From Halobacillus aidingensis (lineage in GTDB: Bacteria > Bacillota > Bacilli > Bacillales > Halobacillaceae): DNA of 64,000 nt. The translations under genes were made by a program, and so were the position numbers. The DNA is taken from positions 1 through 64,000 of the forward strand of contig NZ_FNIZ01000021.1 of the NCBI RefSeq assembly GCF_900104185.1, given 5' to 3'. Positions 8,688 through 17,640 of this stretch are shown here, in pieces. Under the pieces are notes generated by a model. That model searched no databases. It worked only from the letters and a program-made list of their open reading frames with translations, and was not told the origin of the DNA. Position 1 is the first letter of the stretch, and each line of letters begins with the position of its first letter.

Positions 8688-8717
8688 ATTATAGCAGTTT
8701 TCTCATGAGAAAATCAA
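8688..8717 (-). promoter_or_regulatory. SigA promoter of trpP
   Basis: On the minus strand, TTGATT (8717-8712), 18 bases, then a perfect TATAAT (8693-8688). It lies directly downstream of the hit stop codon, so the transcript starts just before the NAG repeats. Confidence 0.75.
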
Positions 8718-8722
8718 TCCAT

Positions 8723-9151
8723 TTAACCAGGGATGTGTTGGTTGATCTCACCAGCGATGGCTTGTAAATCTTCTGGTGAATAATCATCGGAGTGGACTTC
8801 CCACTTAGCGCTGAATCCATCCCCTTCACCATATCTCGGAATAAGGTGGATATGTAGGTGGAAGACAGATTGGCCTGCTGCTTCCTCATTGTTGTTTAGG
8901 ACGTTTAAACCAACAGGAGCATAGGTTTGTTTAATTGCATTTGCAATCTTCGGAACTCTTGAGAAAAGCTTTTCTGCTGTTTCTGGATGCGTGTGATAAA
9001 TATCTTGGCAATGCTGTTTTGGAATAACTAACGTGTGACCTTTTGTTACTTGACTGATATCAAGAAAAGCGTACACCTCATCGTCTTCATACACTTTCGC
9101 TGAAGGGATTTCTCCATCAATAATTTTGCAGAAAATGCATTCATCTGCCAT
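8723..9151 (-). CDS. hit: HIT family protein
   Basis: A 142-residue cytosolic histidine-triad protein. N-terminal C-IFCKIIDGEIPS is followed by LDISQVTKGHTLVIPKQH and the active HLHIHLIPRYG near residue 100, which forms the H-x-H-x-H nucleotidyl-transfer site. Family members hydrolyse nucleoside phosphoramidates or dinucleotides; the exact substrate is unknown. The start at 9151 has AAAGGAG upstream, whereas the longer frame from 9181 would have none. It is divergent from ecsA, as in Bacillus subtilis. Confidence 0.92.
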   Translation of the reverse strand: MADECIFCKIIDGEIPSAKVYEDDEVYAFLDISQVTKGHTLVIPKQHCQDIYHTHPETAEKLFSRVPKIANAIKQTYAPVGLNVLNNNEEAAGQSVFHLHIHLIPRYGEGDGFSAKWEVHSDDYSPEDLQAIAGEINQHIPG

Positions 9152-9290
9152 ATGCAAACACTCCTTTCCGTTTGATAGCATTGTACCATATCAAAGAGTG
9201 AAAACTCGATGAAGACGGTGAGTGAAAAGTGTATCGAATGGGAAAGTATGATAAAATTTGTGCAGGAAAAATAATGAAGTGAGGGATAAG

Positions 9291-10034
9291 ATGGAACCTT
9301 TATTACATATCAAAGACCTCCACGGAGGGTACACCCATAAAAATGTACTGCATGGCATATCTTTCGATGTCCACCCGAATGAAATCGTCGGCCTCATCGG
9401 TTTGAATGGTGCGGGGAAAAGTACCACCATCAAACACATCATCGGAATGATGCAGGCAAAAAAAGGAAAAGTCTCCATCAATGGAACATCATTTGAAGAG
9501 AACCCGGAAGAGTATCGACAACAGCTCGGTTATATTCCGGAGATGCCTATTTTATATGATGAACTGACATTGTACGAACATCTCCACTTGACCGCTATGG
9601 CCTACAATGTGCCAGAAGACGTATTCAAACAGAGGTTGCAGCCGCTTCTCAAAGAATTTCGGATGGAGAAAAAGCTCAAATGGTTCCCTGTGCACTTCTC
9701 TAAAGGGATGCGCCAAAAGGTTATGATTATGTGTGCATTCTTAATTGAACCGGACCTCTATATCGTCGATGAACCTTTTGTTGGTCTGGATCCCCTCGGC
9801 ATACAATCCTACCTGCAGTTGATGGAGGATATGAAAGATAAAGGAGCGGGAATATTAATGTCGACTCATATCCTTGCTACAGCGGAGAGATATTGTGATC
9901 GTTTTATCATCCTCCATGAAGGAGAAATCAGAGCTAAAGGGACGCTTGACGAGTTGCGCACGTCATTTGATCAGCCGGGCGCATCCCTTGATGATATTTA
10001 TGTACAGCTGACAAAGGAAGAACAATATGATTAA
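9291..10034 (+). CDS. ecsA: ABC transporter ATP-binding protein EcsA
   Basis: A 247-residue ATPase. Walker A GLNGAGKST is near residues 38-46; the signature is an FSKGMRQKVMI form rather than LSGGQ, and Walker B is LYIVDEPFVGLDP. The start ATG 9291 follows GTGAGGGA and gives the length of Bacillus subtilis EcsA. In that organism Ecs affects secretion, competence and intramembrane proteolysis by RasP; the transported substrate is unknown. The gene overlaps ecsB by eight bases. Confidence 0.93.
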   Translation: MEPLLHIKDLHGGYTHKNVLHGISFDVHPNEIVGLIGLNGAGKSTTIKHIIGMMQAKKGKVSINGTSFEENPEEYRQQLGYIPEMPILYDELTLYEHLHLTAMAYNVPEDVFKQRLQPLLKEFRMEKKLKWFPVHFSKGMRQKVMIMCAFLIEPDLYIVDEPFVGLDPLGIQSYLQLMEDMKDKGAGILMSTHILATAERYCDRFIILHEGEIRAKGTLDELRTSFDQPGASLDDIYVQLTKEEQYD

Positions 10035-11241
10035 TGCAAAGGAATTTTGGACGAAGCGCTTCTCTGAACATACGAAAGAGACAAGCCGTTACTTAAAGTA
10101 TATTTTTAATGGCCACATTGCCGTTGCCATGTTGTTCTTTATCTCGGCGCTCGCTTATTACTACCAACAATGGCTGCAAAATTTGCCGGAAGATTTTCCT
10201 ACCGCTTGGATTATAGCGCTCGCTTTTGGATTCATCGCGGGGTATAGTCCTGTGCGTACACTTCTCAAAGAGCCGGACTTAGTTTTCTTGCTTCCTGCTG
10301 AATATCAGCTAGATGATTATTTCCGTCGCTGTTTATATTACAGCTACGTTGTCCAACTTTATGTCATTTTTCTAATATCAGCAGCCCTTGGTCCCTTGTA
10401 TTTTGCCTCGTATCCAGAACTTGGTACCCAGTATTACTTAATGATGATCGGTGTTGTTCTAGTCATTAAGATTTGGAATATGATGTCCAACTGGTGGATG
10501 CTAAAAGAAAGAAACCCCAGAACACGGCTTGTGGACCAGGTCATCAAAGCGGTATTGAACATCACCATTTTTTATTTTCTCGCTCAAGGGGAATGGGTTT
10601 ATGCCAGTATCGTGACCGTGCTGCTTGTAGGCGTCGTTCTTTACACGTATTCTCTCTCCAGGCAAAAAGCTGGACTCGCTTGGGATTTACTTGTAGAAAA
10701 AGACCAGCAGCGCATGAGGACCTTTTACAGAATCGCGAATATGTTTACAGATGTTCCTCATTTGAAAAATACAGTCAAAAAACGCCACACCCTTGTACGA
10801 GCGATTGTGGATCGAGTTCCTTACCGGCAAAACCAGACCTTTTCTTATTTGTATAAAATCACTTTTATACGAAGCAGCGATTATCTAGGTATGTACATCC
10901 GCCTTATAGTGATTGGTGCATTGGCCATTTGGTTTGTATCCAATCTATGGGTGAAAGTCGCGTTTGCCATTCTATTTCTCTACTTGAGTGCATTTCAAAT
11001 GATGACATTGTGGAATCACCACCGCACCATTGCCTGGCTGGATTTATATCCGGTTAAGAAAGAATGGAAGGAAAAAGCAATCCTGCAATGGTTACAGCAA
11101 ATCATGTTGTTTCAAACTTTCCTGTTCGGTCTATTGTTTGTATTCCAATGGAACCCTATAGGGCTTGTTCTCGTATGGATAGGTGGAAGTATCTTCAGTT
11201 ATTTGTTTATACAAAACTATGTGAAAAAGAAATTAACGTAA
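10027..11241 (+). CDS. ecsB: ABC transporter permease EcsB
   Basis: A 404-residue membrane protein with about eight to ten hydrophobic segments in two groups (residues 30-170 and 290-400). The N-terminus (INAKEFWTKRFSEHTKE) and the LLKEPDLVFLLPAE segment near 80 are typical of EcsB. It is the membrane partner of EcsA, and the start lies inside the end of ecsA, so the two are translationally coupled. A perfect hairpin follows the stop, which separates ecsC from the operon at least in part. Confidence 0.92.
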   Translation: MINAKEFWTKRFSEHTKETSRYLKYIFNGHIAVAMLFFISALAYYYQQWLQNLPEDFPTAWIIALAFGFIAGYSPVRTLLKEPDLVFLLPAEYQLDDYFRRCLYYSYVVQLYVIFLISAALGPLYFASYPELGTQYYLMMIGVVLVIKIWNMMSNWWMLKERNPRTRLVDQVIKAVLNITIFYFLAQGEWVYASIVTVLLVGVVLYTYSLSRQKAGLAWDLLVEKDQQRMRTFYRIANMFTDVPHLKNTVKKRHTLVRAIVDRVPYRQNQTFSYLYKITFIRSSDYLGMYIRLIVIGALAIWFVSNLWVKVAFAILFLYLSAFQMMTLWNHHRTIAWLDLYPVKKEWKEKAILQWLQQIMLFQTFLFGLLFVFQWNPIGLVLVWIGGSIFSYLFIQNYVKKKLT

Positions 11242-11275
11242 CAGGGAAGACTACTTAAGCAGTCTTCCCTGTTTC
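11241..11275 (+). terminator. Terminator after ecsB
   Basis: The 12-base arms ACAGGGAAGACT and AGTCTTCCCTGT with an 8-base loop, followed by TTTC. Confidence 0.75.
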
Positions 11276-11399
11276 ATATCCACTTCTAAATAATCACTCT
11301 GATCCAGATTGGCGATCCATTTGTCTCAAGAGTTATGAGAGAAGTTTAAAAATCATCACTATCTAATTGTTCTTATAAAATTATGTGGAGGTGTTAGAA

Positions 11400-12101
11400 A
11401 TGAGTTTTGAAGAGCAGGCGAAAAAGGAAGCCCTACGTTGGAGTAAATCATTGGACAAGCGGTCGTCCATGATACAGAGGAGTTCAAAGCAGGTGCAGTC
11501 TAAGATTAATGAAAAGATTCCTGATCGTGTACACGGGGTGGTAACGGATAGCGTTCGTTCAATGATTGAGATTGCTTTAACCACATCAGAGTACATCCGC
11601 CCTGTAAAGGTCCATCCAGATTGGAGTTTTGAAGAGCGTGAAAGGCAAGTCCGTGAATTAGTTAAAAAATATAAGAAAACAGCATCCGTGGAAGGCGCTG
11701 GGACGGGTTTTGGAGGCTTTTGGCTCGGAGTAGCTGATTTCCCACTGTTATTAAGCATAAAGATGAAGTTTTTATTTGATGCGGCTCAGATTTATGGATG
11801 GAATGTTCATTCTTATGAAGAGAGGGTCTACTTGCTTCATGTATTCATGCTCGCTTTTTCCAGTGACAAGGTTCGTGGGGAAGTGAAGCGTAAGGTTATT
11901 GAATGGAATGACTTAGAAATGAAGGAAAAGAACGTGGATTGGAAGACGTTACAAATGGAGTATAGGGATACCTTGGATCTTGTGAAGCTTCTTCAATTGG
12001 TTCCAGGTTTCGGGGCCGTTGTGGGGTATGTTGCCAATGGGAGGTTGTTAGAACAATTAGGGGAGACGACCATTCAGTCCAGTCGCCTCCGTTTACTTTA
12101 A
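11400..12101 (+). CDS. ecsC: EcsC family protein
   Basis: A 233-residue protein of the EcsC family. GTGFGGFWLGVADFPLLLSIKMKFLFDAAQIYG (around residues 98-130) is the family's glycine-rich hydrophobic core, and a second hydrophobic stretch (LLQLVPGFGAVVGYVANG) lies near the C-terminus, so membrane association is likely. The start at 11400 has GGAGGTG eight bases upstream. The function is unknown; it is the third gene of the ecs locus in Bacillus. It ends tail to tail with yhaA and overlaps it by four bases, with no terminator between them. Confidence 0.9.
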   Translation: MSFEEQAKKEALRWSKSLDKRSSMIQRSSKQVQSKINEKIPDRVHGVVTDSVRSMIEIALTTSEYIRPVKVHPDWSFEERERQVRELVKKYKKTASVEGAGTGFGGFWLGVADFPLLLSIKMKFLFDAAQIYGWNVHSYEERVYLLHVFMLAFSSDKVRGEVKRKVIEWNDLEMKEKNVDWKTLQMEYRDTLDLVKLLQLVPGFGAVVGYVANGRLLEQLGETTIQSSRLRLL

Positions 12102-13267
12102 CGTTCTTGATAACTAATAAAGGATTGGAATAATGTTTTAGCTGCGTGCGGCAGTGCTTTTTCGTCGAAATCGAATTTCGGGTGGTGATGAGGATAGTAA
12201 TGATCTGGAATTTGAGCACCTGTAAAATAAAAAGTGCCTGGCTTATCCAAAAGGTAATAAGCAAAATCCTCTCCAGCCATGACCGGTTCGATTTCCTCTG
12301 TACGTAAAGAAGCATCAGCCTTATGAGCATGTTGTAAAACTAAGTCCGCTTCTTCGGGATGATTGACAACAGGCGGGTATCCTTTTTCATAAGTGAACTC
12401 GTATGCTGCGTCGTTTGTTTCACATGTTCCTTTTATGACTTTTTCCATCTCTTCAATGATCAAGTTTTGCACTTCAGGATCAAATGTCCTTACTGTACCG
12501 GTTAAGGTTGCTGAATCCGCAATGACATTAAATGTGGTTCCTGATTCAAACGTTCCCACTGTAAGCACAGCTGTTTTCAGTGGATCTACGCGACGGCTGA
12601 CAATTTGCTGCAAGGAAGAAACCATTTGAGAGGCGATGACGATGGCGTCTTTTGTTTGATGTGGCTGGGCCCCGTGTCCACCTTTGCCTTGAACCTTGAT
12701 TTCGAATCGATCCGCTCCGGCCATAAAAGGTCCTTTAGATGTTTGGATGACACCTGTTGGCGCATTCACCCACAAATGGGTGCCGAACACAGCATCTACA
12801 TCGTTAAGGGCTCCTGACTCGACAATCGGTTTTGCTCCTCCGGGCGCATACTCTTCAGCGTGCTGATGTAGAAAAACGATCGTTCCTGGAAGTTCTTCTT
12901 TATGAGGTAGAAGTGCTTCGGCCAACCCTAGAAGAGCTGCGGTATGGCCGTCATGACCACACGCATGCATAGCCCCTTCATTCTTGGATTTATAAGGGAC
13001 GTCATTTTCCTCCTGAATAGGAAGGGCATCAAAATCTGCTCTCAGCGCGACTGTCTTCCCCGGTTTTCCACCTTCGAGCCTAGCAAGAACTCCATTTCCT
13101 CCGATATGACTTTCATACGGAATTCCCAGTTTCTCATATGTATCCGCAATGAACTGAGCCGTCTTCTCTTCCTTGAAAGAAACTTCTGGATATTGGTGCA
13201 AATGACGGCGAGTTTTAACCATATTCTCGTATTGTTCATCGATGGCATGAAAGACGTTTTCCCACAT
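12098..13267 (-). CDS. yhaA: M20 family amidohydrolase YhaA
   Basis: A 389-residue cytosolic metallopeptidase of the M20D group (N-acyl-amino-acid amidohydrolase/hippurate hydrolase type). The motifs RADFDALPIQEEN, MHACGHDGHTAALLG and HQHAEEYAPGGAK hold the metal-binding Cys/His/Glu set, GKGGHGAQPHQTKD belongs to the dimerisation domain and MAGEDFAYYL holds the last metal ligand. The start at 13267 follows AAGGAGG; the longer frame adds an unlikely N-terminus. The substrate is not defined by sequence. Position next to ecsC agrees with Bacillus subtilis yhaA. Confidence 0.9.
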   Translation of the reverse strand: MWENVFHAIDEQYENMVKTRRHLHQYPEVSFKEEKTAQFIADTYEKLGIPYESHIGGNGVLARLEGGKPGKTVALRADFDALPIQEENDVPYKSKNEGAMHACGHDGHTAALLGLAEALLPHKEELPGTIVFLHQHAEEYAPGGAKPIVESGALNDVDAVFGTHLWVNAPTGVIQTSKGPFMAGADRFEIKVQGKGGHGAQPHQTKDAIVIASQMVSSLQQIVSRRVDPLKTAVLTVGTFESGTTFNVIADSATLTGTVRTFDPEVQNLIIEEMEKVIKGTCETNDAAYEFTYEKGYPPVVNHPEEADLVLQHAHKADASLRTEEIEPVMAGEDFAYYLLDKPGTFYFTGAQIPDHYYPHHHPKFDFDEKALPHAAKTLFQSFISYQER

Positions 13268-13369
13268 ATATTCTCCTCCTTGTTGCCTTGGTGAAGTGTA
13301 GCAACTATTTTTATAAATTGTAATATACATTCAGAATATTCTCAAATGCGTTCATGGTCGATTGACAAT

Positions 13370-13397
13370 AAAAAATCCCCTGTCTTAGACAGGGGAT
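13370..13397 (-). terminator. Terminator of ferritin-like gene
   Basis: The 11-base arms ATCCCCTGTCT / AGACAGGGGAT with a minimal loop, and a T run on the minus strand. Confidence 0.85.
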
Positions 13398-13404
13398 AAA
13401 ATCG

Positions 13405-13842
13405 TTAATCTTGCAGGCGGGAATCTTGAAGTAAACGACCGATTTCTTCCATATGACCGGTTTCGTCTGCAATCATATCATCCAGCTTCACAGATAATTC
13501 GGTGAGTCCGAGTTCTTCCGCTTGTGTTTTACGTTCCTCGTAGCGCTTGATCGTCTGACGCTCAGCTTCACGTGCTTCTTCTAACATCGGTCTCACTTCA
13601 GTCATTTGCTTGACTTCCGCAGGTGTTGTCGTCGGAGTTCCGCCTAGAGTGCTGATTTTTTCAGCTAGATAAAGAGCGTGCCCTTGTTCATCGGTTACTT
13701 CGCTCTCGAAAAATGGCTTGAGGACAGAACGGTAGAGCCCTGTAACGACAGCGGCATTATAGGTGTACATAATAGAAGCTGCGTACTCATGAGCTAAGTC
13801 TTCGTTGAGTCCATCGATTAAATTTTGCATTTTTTGATCCAT
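13405..13842 (-). CDS. Ferritin-like di-iron protein
   Basis: A 145-residue four-helix bundle protein. Residues E19, E52, H55, E94, E127 and H130 fall exactly in the spacing of a bacterioferritin-type di-iron site (HEY, DEQGH, EAE, DETGH). A heme-binding methionine cannot be assigned. A role in iron storage or peroxide detoxification is inferred from the family. It is monocistronic, with a ribosome site (AAAGGATG) upstream and its own terminator. The 228 bases to liaF hold a hairpin (GAGACGGAG / CTCCGTTCTC, 13918-13940) of unknown meaning. Confidence 0.85.
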   Translation of the reverse strand: MDQKMQNLIDGLNEDLAHEYAASIMYTYNAAVVTGLYRSVLKPFFESEVTDEQGHALYLAEKISTLGGTPTTTPAEVKQMTEVRPMLEEAREAERQTIKRYEERKTQAEELGLTELSVKLDDMIADETGHMEEIGRLLQDSRLQD

Positions 13843-14071
13843 GCAACAACATCCTTTCTTTTATGCTCTACTATAGATATTCCCATCGCTCTCCCGTTTA
13901 AACATAACCTCCGCCTAGAGACGGAGACAACTCCGTTCTCAGGGTCGTTTTACAAGTCTCCATTTCTAGATAAGATTAGGCTATACATTCAGTAAGAAGC
14001 TTTAAAAAGAAAAGGAAATATAGGACTTCTGTCGAATGTAATTTACGGAAGGTTAAAAAAGGGTGAGCATT

Positions 14072-14827
14072 ATGCATAATAAAATTTCACAAGTCGTCAT
14101 CGCACTTTTATTAGTTGTATTTGGATTTGTTCTTCTTTTGTCGAATTTGAACATTATTTCCCTGGAAATGAGTTGGACGTGGGGCAATATTTATCCAATT
14201 ATTTTATTTGTCATCGGTTTAAAGGTTTGGTTGAATGCTTTATTGAAAAAGGGTGGAAGTTGGATCATCGGTTCATTCCTCACAATCTTCAGTACACTTT
14301 TATTGTTGGATCGACTCGGTGTTTTTGAGTTCTCCTTTGGCGATGTATGGCAACTTTGGCCGCTTCTTTTCATATACTTTGGATTTAGTATCTTTTTAGG
14401 TAGAAAAGGCTCTAAAGTGAAAATTGAGTATGATTCCAAAGGTTCTTCTTCAAACAAGTTGAAGTCCAAGCATATGATGATTGGAGACCATTCTTTTAAT
14501 GAGGAGAACTGGAAGGTGGAACCGATGGATTTATGGAATGGAGTTGGTGATTACCGGTTCGATTTCACACGTGCTTTCATTCCGGATGGGGATACGCCAA
14601 TCGTTGTGCGCGGCTGGGTTGGGGATGTGAAAATGTTAATTCCGAAGCATGTTCCTTTTCGTGTAGATGCAAAAGTGAAGACAGGCGATATCCGTGTCGG
14701 GGGACAGAAAGCTGATGGAATGCACAGAAGTGTGGAATATGAAACCGATGATTATTCAATGGCCACTCGCAGACTGACCATTGGTGTCGATCTTAAAGTG
14801 GGTTCAATTCGAATCGAACAGGTGTGA
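14072..14827 (+). CDS. liaF: LiaF-like inhibitor of the LiaRS two-component system
   Basis: A 251-residue protein with four N-terminal membrane helices (about residues 6-27, 37-55, 62-80 and 86-105) and a C-terminal soluble beta-rich domain (about 150-250), which holds the VVRGWVGDVKMLIPKHV segment of the LiaF/VraT family. In Bacillus subtilis LiaF keeps the kinase LiaS inactive until cell-envelope stress occurs. I chose ATG 14072, with AGGGTGAG just upstream; GTG 14063 in the same frame is an alternative. It lies immediately upstream of liaS and liaR. No liaIH target operon is in the window. Confidence 0.88.
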   Translation: MHNKISQVVIALLLVVFGFVLLLSNLNIISLEMSWTWGNIYPIILFVIGLKVWLNALLKKGGSWIIGSFLTIFSTLLLLDRLGVFEFSFGDVWQLWPLLFIYFGFSIFLGRKGSKVKIEYDSKGSSSNKLKSKHMMIGDHSFNEENWKVEPMDLWNGVGDYRFDFTRAFIPDGDTPIVVRGWVGDVKMLIPKHVPFRVDAKVKTGDIRVGGQKADGMHRSVEYETDDYSMATRRLTIGVDLKVGSIRIEQV

Positions 14828-14840
14828 AAGGTGGGGGAGC

Positions 14841-15905
14841 ATGTTAAAGCAATTGAATAGCATACGTTACATGTATATCCGATCACATCTTTATGGACTC
14901 ATTTTAAATACGTTTATCCTGCTAAGTATCCTATTGTCTATTTACGTATGGTTTCAACCGGATTGGTTGAGTGCAGGGGCCATTTTAATGTTCATCCTGC
15001 TTTATGTTGTCCTTGGGTTTATCATGTCTCTGTATGCGGGCTTTCGGTCGAGTGGGGATGTCAAACATCGGCTGGATTACATATCGATGATGATTACCCA
15101 GCTTTCGAGGGGGAACTTCAGCAAACGGATTTACTTTAATGAAAATGATGAAATCGCTGCTGTAGGGGATGAATTGAATGTACTTGGCGAGAAGCTGGAG
15201 CAACAGAAGGATTCACTTGTAAAGCTCGCCGATGAAAAAAGCGAGCTGGCACGTACGGCTCACAAAGCGGCAACGATTGAAGAGCGGCAACGACTTGCCC
15301 GAGATTTGCATGATGCCGTGAGCCAGCAGTTATTTGCTTTAACGATGATGGCGCAGGCGACAGAAAAGATCTTTGACCGTCGTCCGGAAAAAGCAAAAGA
15401 ACAGCTTCAGGAAATTACTCAAATGGCCCTTCAGGCTCAAACAGAAATGAGGGCGCTCCTTTTACACTTAAGGCCGGTTCATTTGTCAGGAGAACCACTG
15501 ACGGAGGGGATTAAAACACTCATAGAAGAATTGCGTCAAAAGTGTCAGATTGATTTTGATGTAGATATGGAAGATTTAGGTGAGCTGCCAACGTCAGTAG
15601 AAGAGCAATTGTTCCGGGTCGTCCAAGAAGCACTTTCGAATATATTGAGACATGCCAATGCCTCAGAGGTGAAGGTGGAAGCCACTCATGACCAAAAGGA
15701 GATTTTCCTACATATTGCCGATAACGGTGTCGGTTTTGATACAGAAGATAAAAAAGCCAATAAGGCCTCTTATGGATTGAAAACGATGCGCGAACGGTGT
15801 GAGGAAATTGGTGGCACTTACTCTTTACGTTCAAGAAAAGGAGAAGGGACACATATTGATGTCCGTGTTCCTGTAAAAGTAAATGAAAAGGGGGAAAAGG
15901 AATGA
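14841..15905 (+). CDS. liaS: Sensor histidine kinase LiaS
   Basis: A 354-residue membrane kinase. Two helices (residues 18-40 and 45-66) flank a very short external loop, so it is an intramembrane-sensing kinase. A HAMP-type linker follows, then HisKA_3 with the phospho-histidine in RQRLARDLHDAVSQQLFAL, and the ATPase with LFRVVQEALSNILRHANAS and DNGVGFD. The start at 14841 lies after AGGTGGGGG. It responds to lipid II-cycle antibiotics in the known family. It overlaps liaR by four bases. Confidence 0.92.
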   Translation: MLKQLNSIRYMYIRSHLYGLILNTFILLSILLSIYVWFQPDWLSAGAILMFILLYVVLGFIMSLYAGFRSSGDVKHRLDYISMMITQLSRGNFSKRIYFNENDEIAAVGDELNVLGEKLEQQKDSLVKLADEKSELARTAHKAATIEERQRLARDLHDAVSQQLFALTMMAQATEKIFDRRPEKAKEQLQEITQMALQAQTEMRALLLHLRPVHLSGEPLTEGIKTLIEELRQKCQIDFDVDMEDLGELPTSVEEQLFRVVQEALSNILRHANASEVKVEATHDQKEIFLHIADNGVGFDTEDKKANKASYGLKTMRERCEEIGGTYSLRSRKGEGTHIDVRVPVKVNEKGEKE

Positions 15906-16528
15906 TTCGTGTCGTAGTCATTGATGATCACGATGTCGTCCGTAAAGGTGTCATTGCCTATTTAAGTACAGAAGAAGATTTGGACATCGTGGGAGAAGCG
16001 AGCAGTGGGTATGAAGGAGCAACGCTGGTTAAAGAGAAAAAACCGGATGTTGTTCTCATGGATTTGATTATGGAAAATGGTACTGGAATTGAAGCGACAG
16101 AAGAAATCATGAAAACCGAATCCTGTAAAATCATCATTTTGACAAGTTATTACGATGATGAAAAAGTTTTTCCGGCGCTTGAAGCAGGTGCGTTTAGTTA
16201 TATGCTGAAAACATCTTCAGCCGATGAAATTGCAGAAGCCATACGAAAAGCGGCTCGCGGTCAAAATGTGATTGAACCGAAAGTGGCTACAAAAATGATG
16301 ACCCGTTTCCGACAAGATCGAAAACCACATGAAGAGCTTACGAAACGTGAACTGGAAGTGTTGAAATGTGTGGGGGAAGGTATGACGAATCAGGAAATCA
16401 GTGATGCGCTCTATATAGGAGTCAAAACAGTGAAAACTCATGTTAGCAACATTTTAAGTAAGTTAGAGGTTCAGGACCGTACCCAGGCGGCCGTTTATGC
16501 CCACAGGAATGGATTACTTAAAAATTAG
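15902..16528 (+). CDS. liaR: Response regulator LiaR
   Basis: A 208-residue NarL/LuxR-type response regulator. The receiver domain has acidic pocket DDH near residues 8-10, the phospho-acceptor Asp in VVLMDLIMENG (about D53) and lysine in YMLKTSSADE. The C-terminal LuxR HTH is at ELTKRELEVLKCVGEGMTNQ and onward to KTVKTHVSNILSKL. It is phosphorylated by LiaS and activates envelope-stress genes in relatives. It is the last gene of liaFSR and is followed by a short hairpin with a T run. Confidence 0.93.
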   Translation: MIRVVVIDDHDVVRKGVIAYLSTEEDLDIVGEASSGYEGATLVKEKKPDVVLMDLIMENGTGIEATEEIMKTESCKIIILTSYYDDEKVFPALEAGAFSYMLKTSSADEIAEAIRKAARGQNVIEPKVATKMMTRFRQDRKPHEELTKRELEVLKCVGEGMTNQEISDALYIGVKTVKTHVSNILSKLEVQDRTQAAVYAHRNGLLKN

Positions 16529-16543
16529 AAATGAAAGAAGAGG

Positions 16544-16566
16544 ACCGCTTACAGGCGGTTTTTTTC
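16544..16566 (+). terminator. Terminator of liaFSR
   Basis: ACCGC / GCGGT stem followed by seven T residues. The stem is short, but the T run is clear. Confidence 0.7.
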
Positions 16567-16685
16567 ATTTCGAGAGCAGCATCTTTTAAGGAAATGACAA
16601 AGGTGTGAAGGACTATGAAACTACTTTGTTTTCGAGAGAATACCTAGTATAATGGCATGAGAGAGAGGTAGAAAGGATACAAAAT

Positions 16686-17111
16686 ATGAAGAAAAGTATG
16701 GAAACAGCGTTGTTCCTGCTATGGGCAACATCACTCGTTGCTACTGTCGGGAGCTTGTTCTTTTCAGAGGTTCTCGGGTACGCTCCTTGTGAACTGTGCT
16801 GGTATCAAAGAATACTGATGTACCCGCTGGTGCTCATTTATGGGACAGCTTTATGGAAAAAGAAATGGGATGTAGCTTTCCCTGCAATCATCATGAGCGG
16901 AATTGGTATGTTCGTTTCTATTTACCATTACATGCTGCAGAAGATCCCGTCGCTTTCAGCGGCAGACACATGCGGCCTTGTTCCTTGTAATGGTCAATAC
17001 ATCAATGTTTTCGGGTTCGTGACGATTCCGTTTTTAGCAGGCATTGCTTTCATCATTATTTTTATTGTTCATTTATTTGTCGTTGTAAAGAAAGGAAGGA
17101 ATAACGTATGA
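16686..17111 (+). CDS. bdbC: DsbB-type disulfide oxidoreductase BdbC
   Basis: A 141-residue membrane protein with four helices (about 7-26, 38-55, 62-80 and 108-132). Two cysteine pairs lie in the external loops: the C-E-L-C redox motif at about residues 36-39 in PCELCWYQR, and DTCGLVPC near 94-100. This is the DsbB/BdbC arrangement, which passes electrons from a thioredoxin-like partner to quinone. The partner is encoded directly downstream with a four-base overlap, so the two form an oxidative folding pair. In Bacillus subtilis such pairs serve competence or bacteriocin proteins. Confidence 0.9.
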   Translation: MKKSMETALFLLWATSLVATVGSLFFSEVLGYAPCELCWYQRILMYPLVLIYGTALWKKKWDVAFPAIIMSGIGMFVSIYHYMLQKIPSLSAADTCGLVPCNGQYINVFGFVTIPFLAGIAFIIIFIVHLFVVVKKGRNNV

Positions 17112-17605
17112 AAAAAGGTATGATTATCTTTGCAAGCGCCCTTGTGGTCCTTGTTGTAGTTCTTGTATTTGTCGTGAACTATCAAAACTCCGAAAAAACA
17201 GCAGATAATCCGTATGGGAAAGAAGACTTGCATCAGGCAACCATTGATCAATTGGATGATCCTAATTATCAAAACCAGATTCAACCAGATGCTCTTGAGG
17301 AAGAGATTCAATCAGGAGAGCCTACAACCGTTTATTTTTACGATCCGACATGTGTCCACTGTCAACGTACGACCCCAAGAATGATGCCGATCGTGAAGGA
17401 ATACGATCTGGATGTCAAAAAAATGAACGTAAAAGAATTTGAAAGTCAGTGGAACAAATACGGGATTGAAGGAACGCCTACTCTCATTCATTTCGAAAAC
17501 GGGGAAGAACAGGCGCGAATTTCAGGGGAGCAATCCGTTCGGGATTTAGACGATTTCTTCCAACAGGAAGTCATGGACAGTGAACCCGAAAAACAAGAGG
17601 AGTAA
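17108..17605 (+). CDS. Membrane-anchored thioredoxin-like protein
   Basis: A protein of 165 residues. A single N-terminal membrane anchor (residues 4-24, Val/Leu-rich) is followed by an external thioredoxin fold. The redox motif is CVHC in YFYDPTCVHCQRTTP, and the cis-proline is in GIEGTPTLIHF. It is most like BdbA or other extracytoplasmic thiol-disulfide proteins. Overlap with bdbC by ATGA makes it its likely electron partner. The C-terminus is acidic and ends just before the terminator shared with hmoB. Confidence 0.85.
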   Translation: MKKGMIIFASALVVLVVVLVFVVNYQNSEKTADNPYGKEDLHQATIDQLDDPNYQNQIQPDALEEEIQSGEPTTVYFYDPTCVHCQRTTPRMMPIVKEYDLDVKKMNVKEFESQWNKYGIEGTPTLIHFENGEEQARISGEQSVRDLDDFFQQEVMDSEPEKQEE

Positions 17606-17637
17606 AAAAAGTGAGCGGTTTTCCGCTCACTTTTCCT
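17606..17637. terminator. Bidirectional terminator bdb operon/hmoB
   Basis: AAAGTGAGCGG / CCGCTCACTTT arms around a TTTT loop, between convergent genes. Confidence 0.88.
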
Positions 17638-17640
17638 ATG

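Noticed and set aside
13918-13940. Terminator upstream of liaF
   Set aside because: The hairpin GAGACGGAG/CTCCGTTCTC has no T run on either side, and no gene ends there.
16686-17605. Bacteriocin or competence cluster around the bdbC pair
   Set aside because: Only the two redox genes are present; the neighbours are liaFSR and hmoB.
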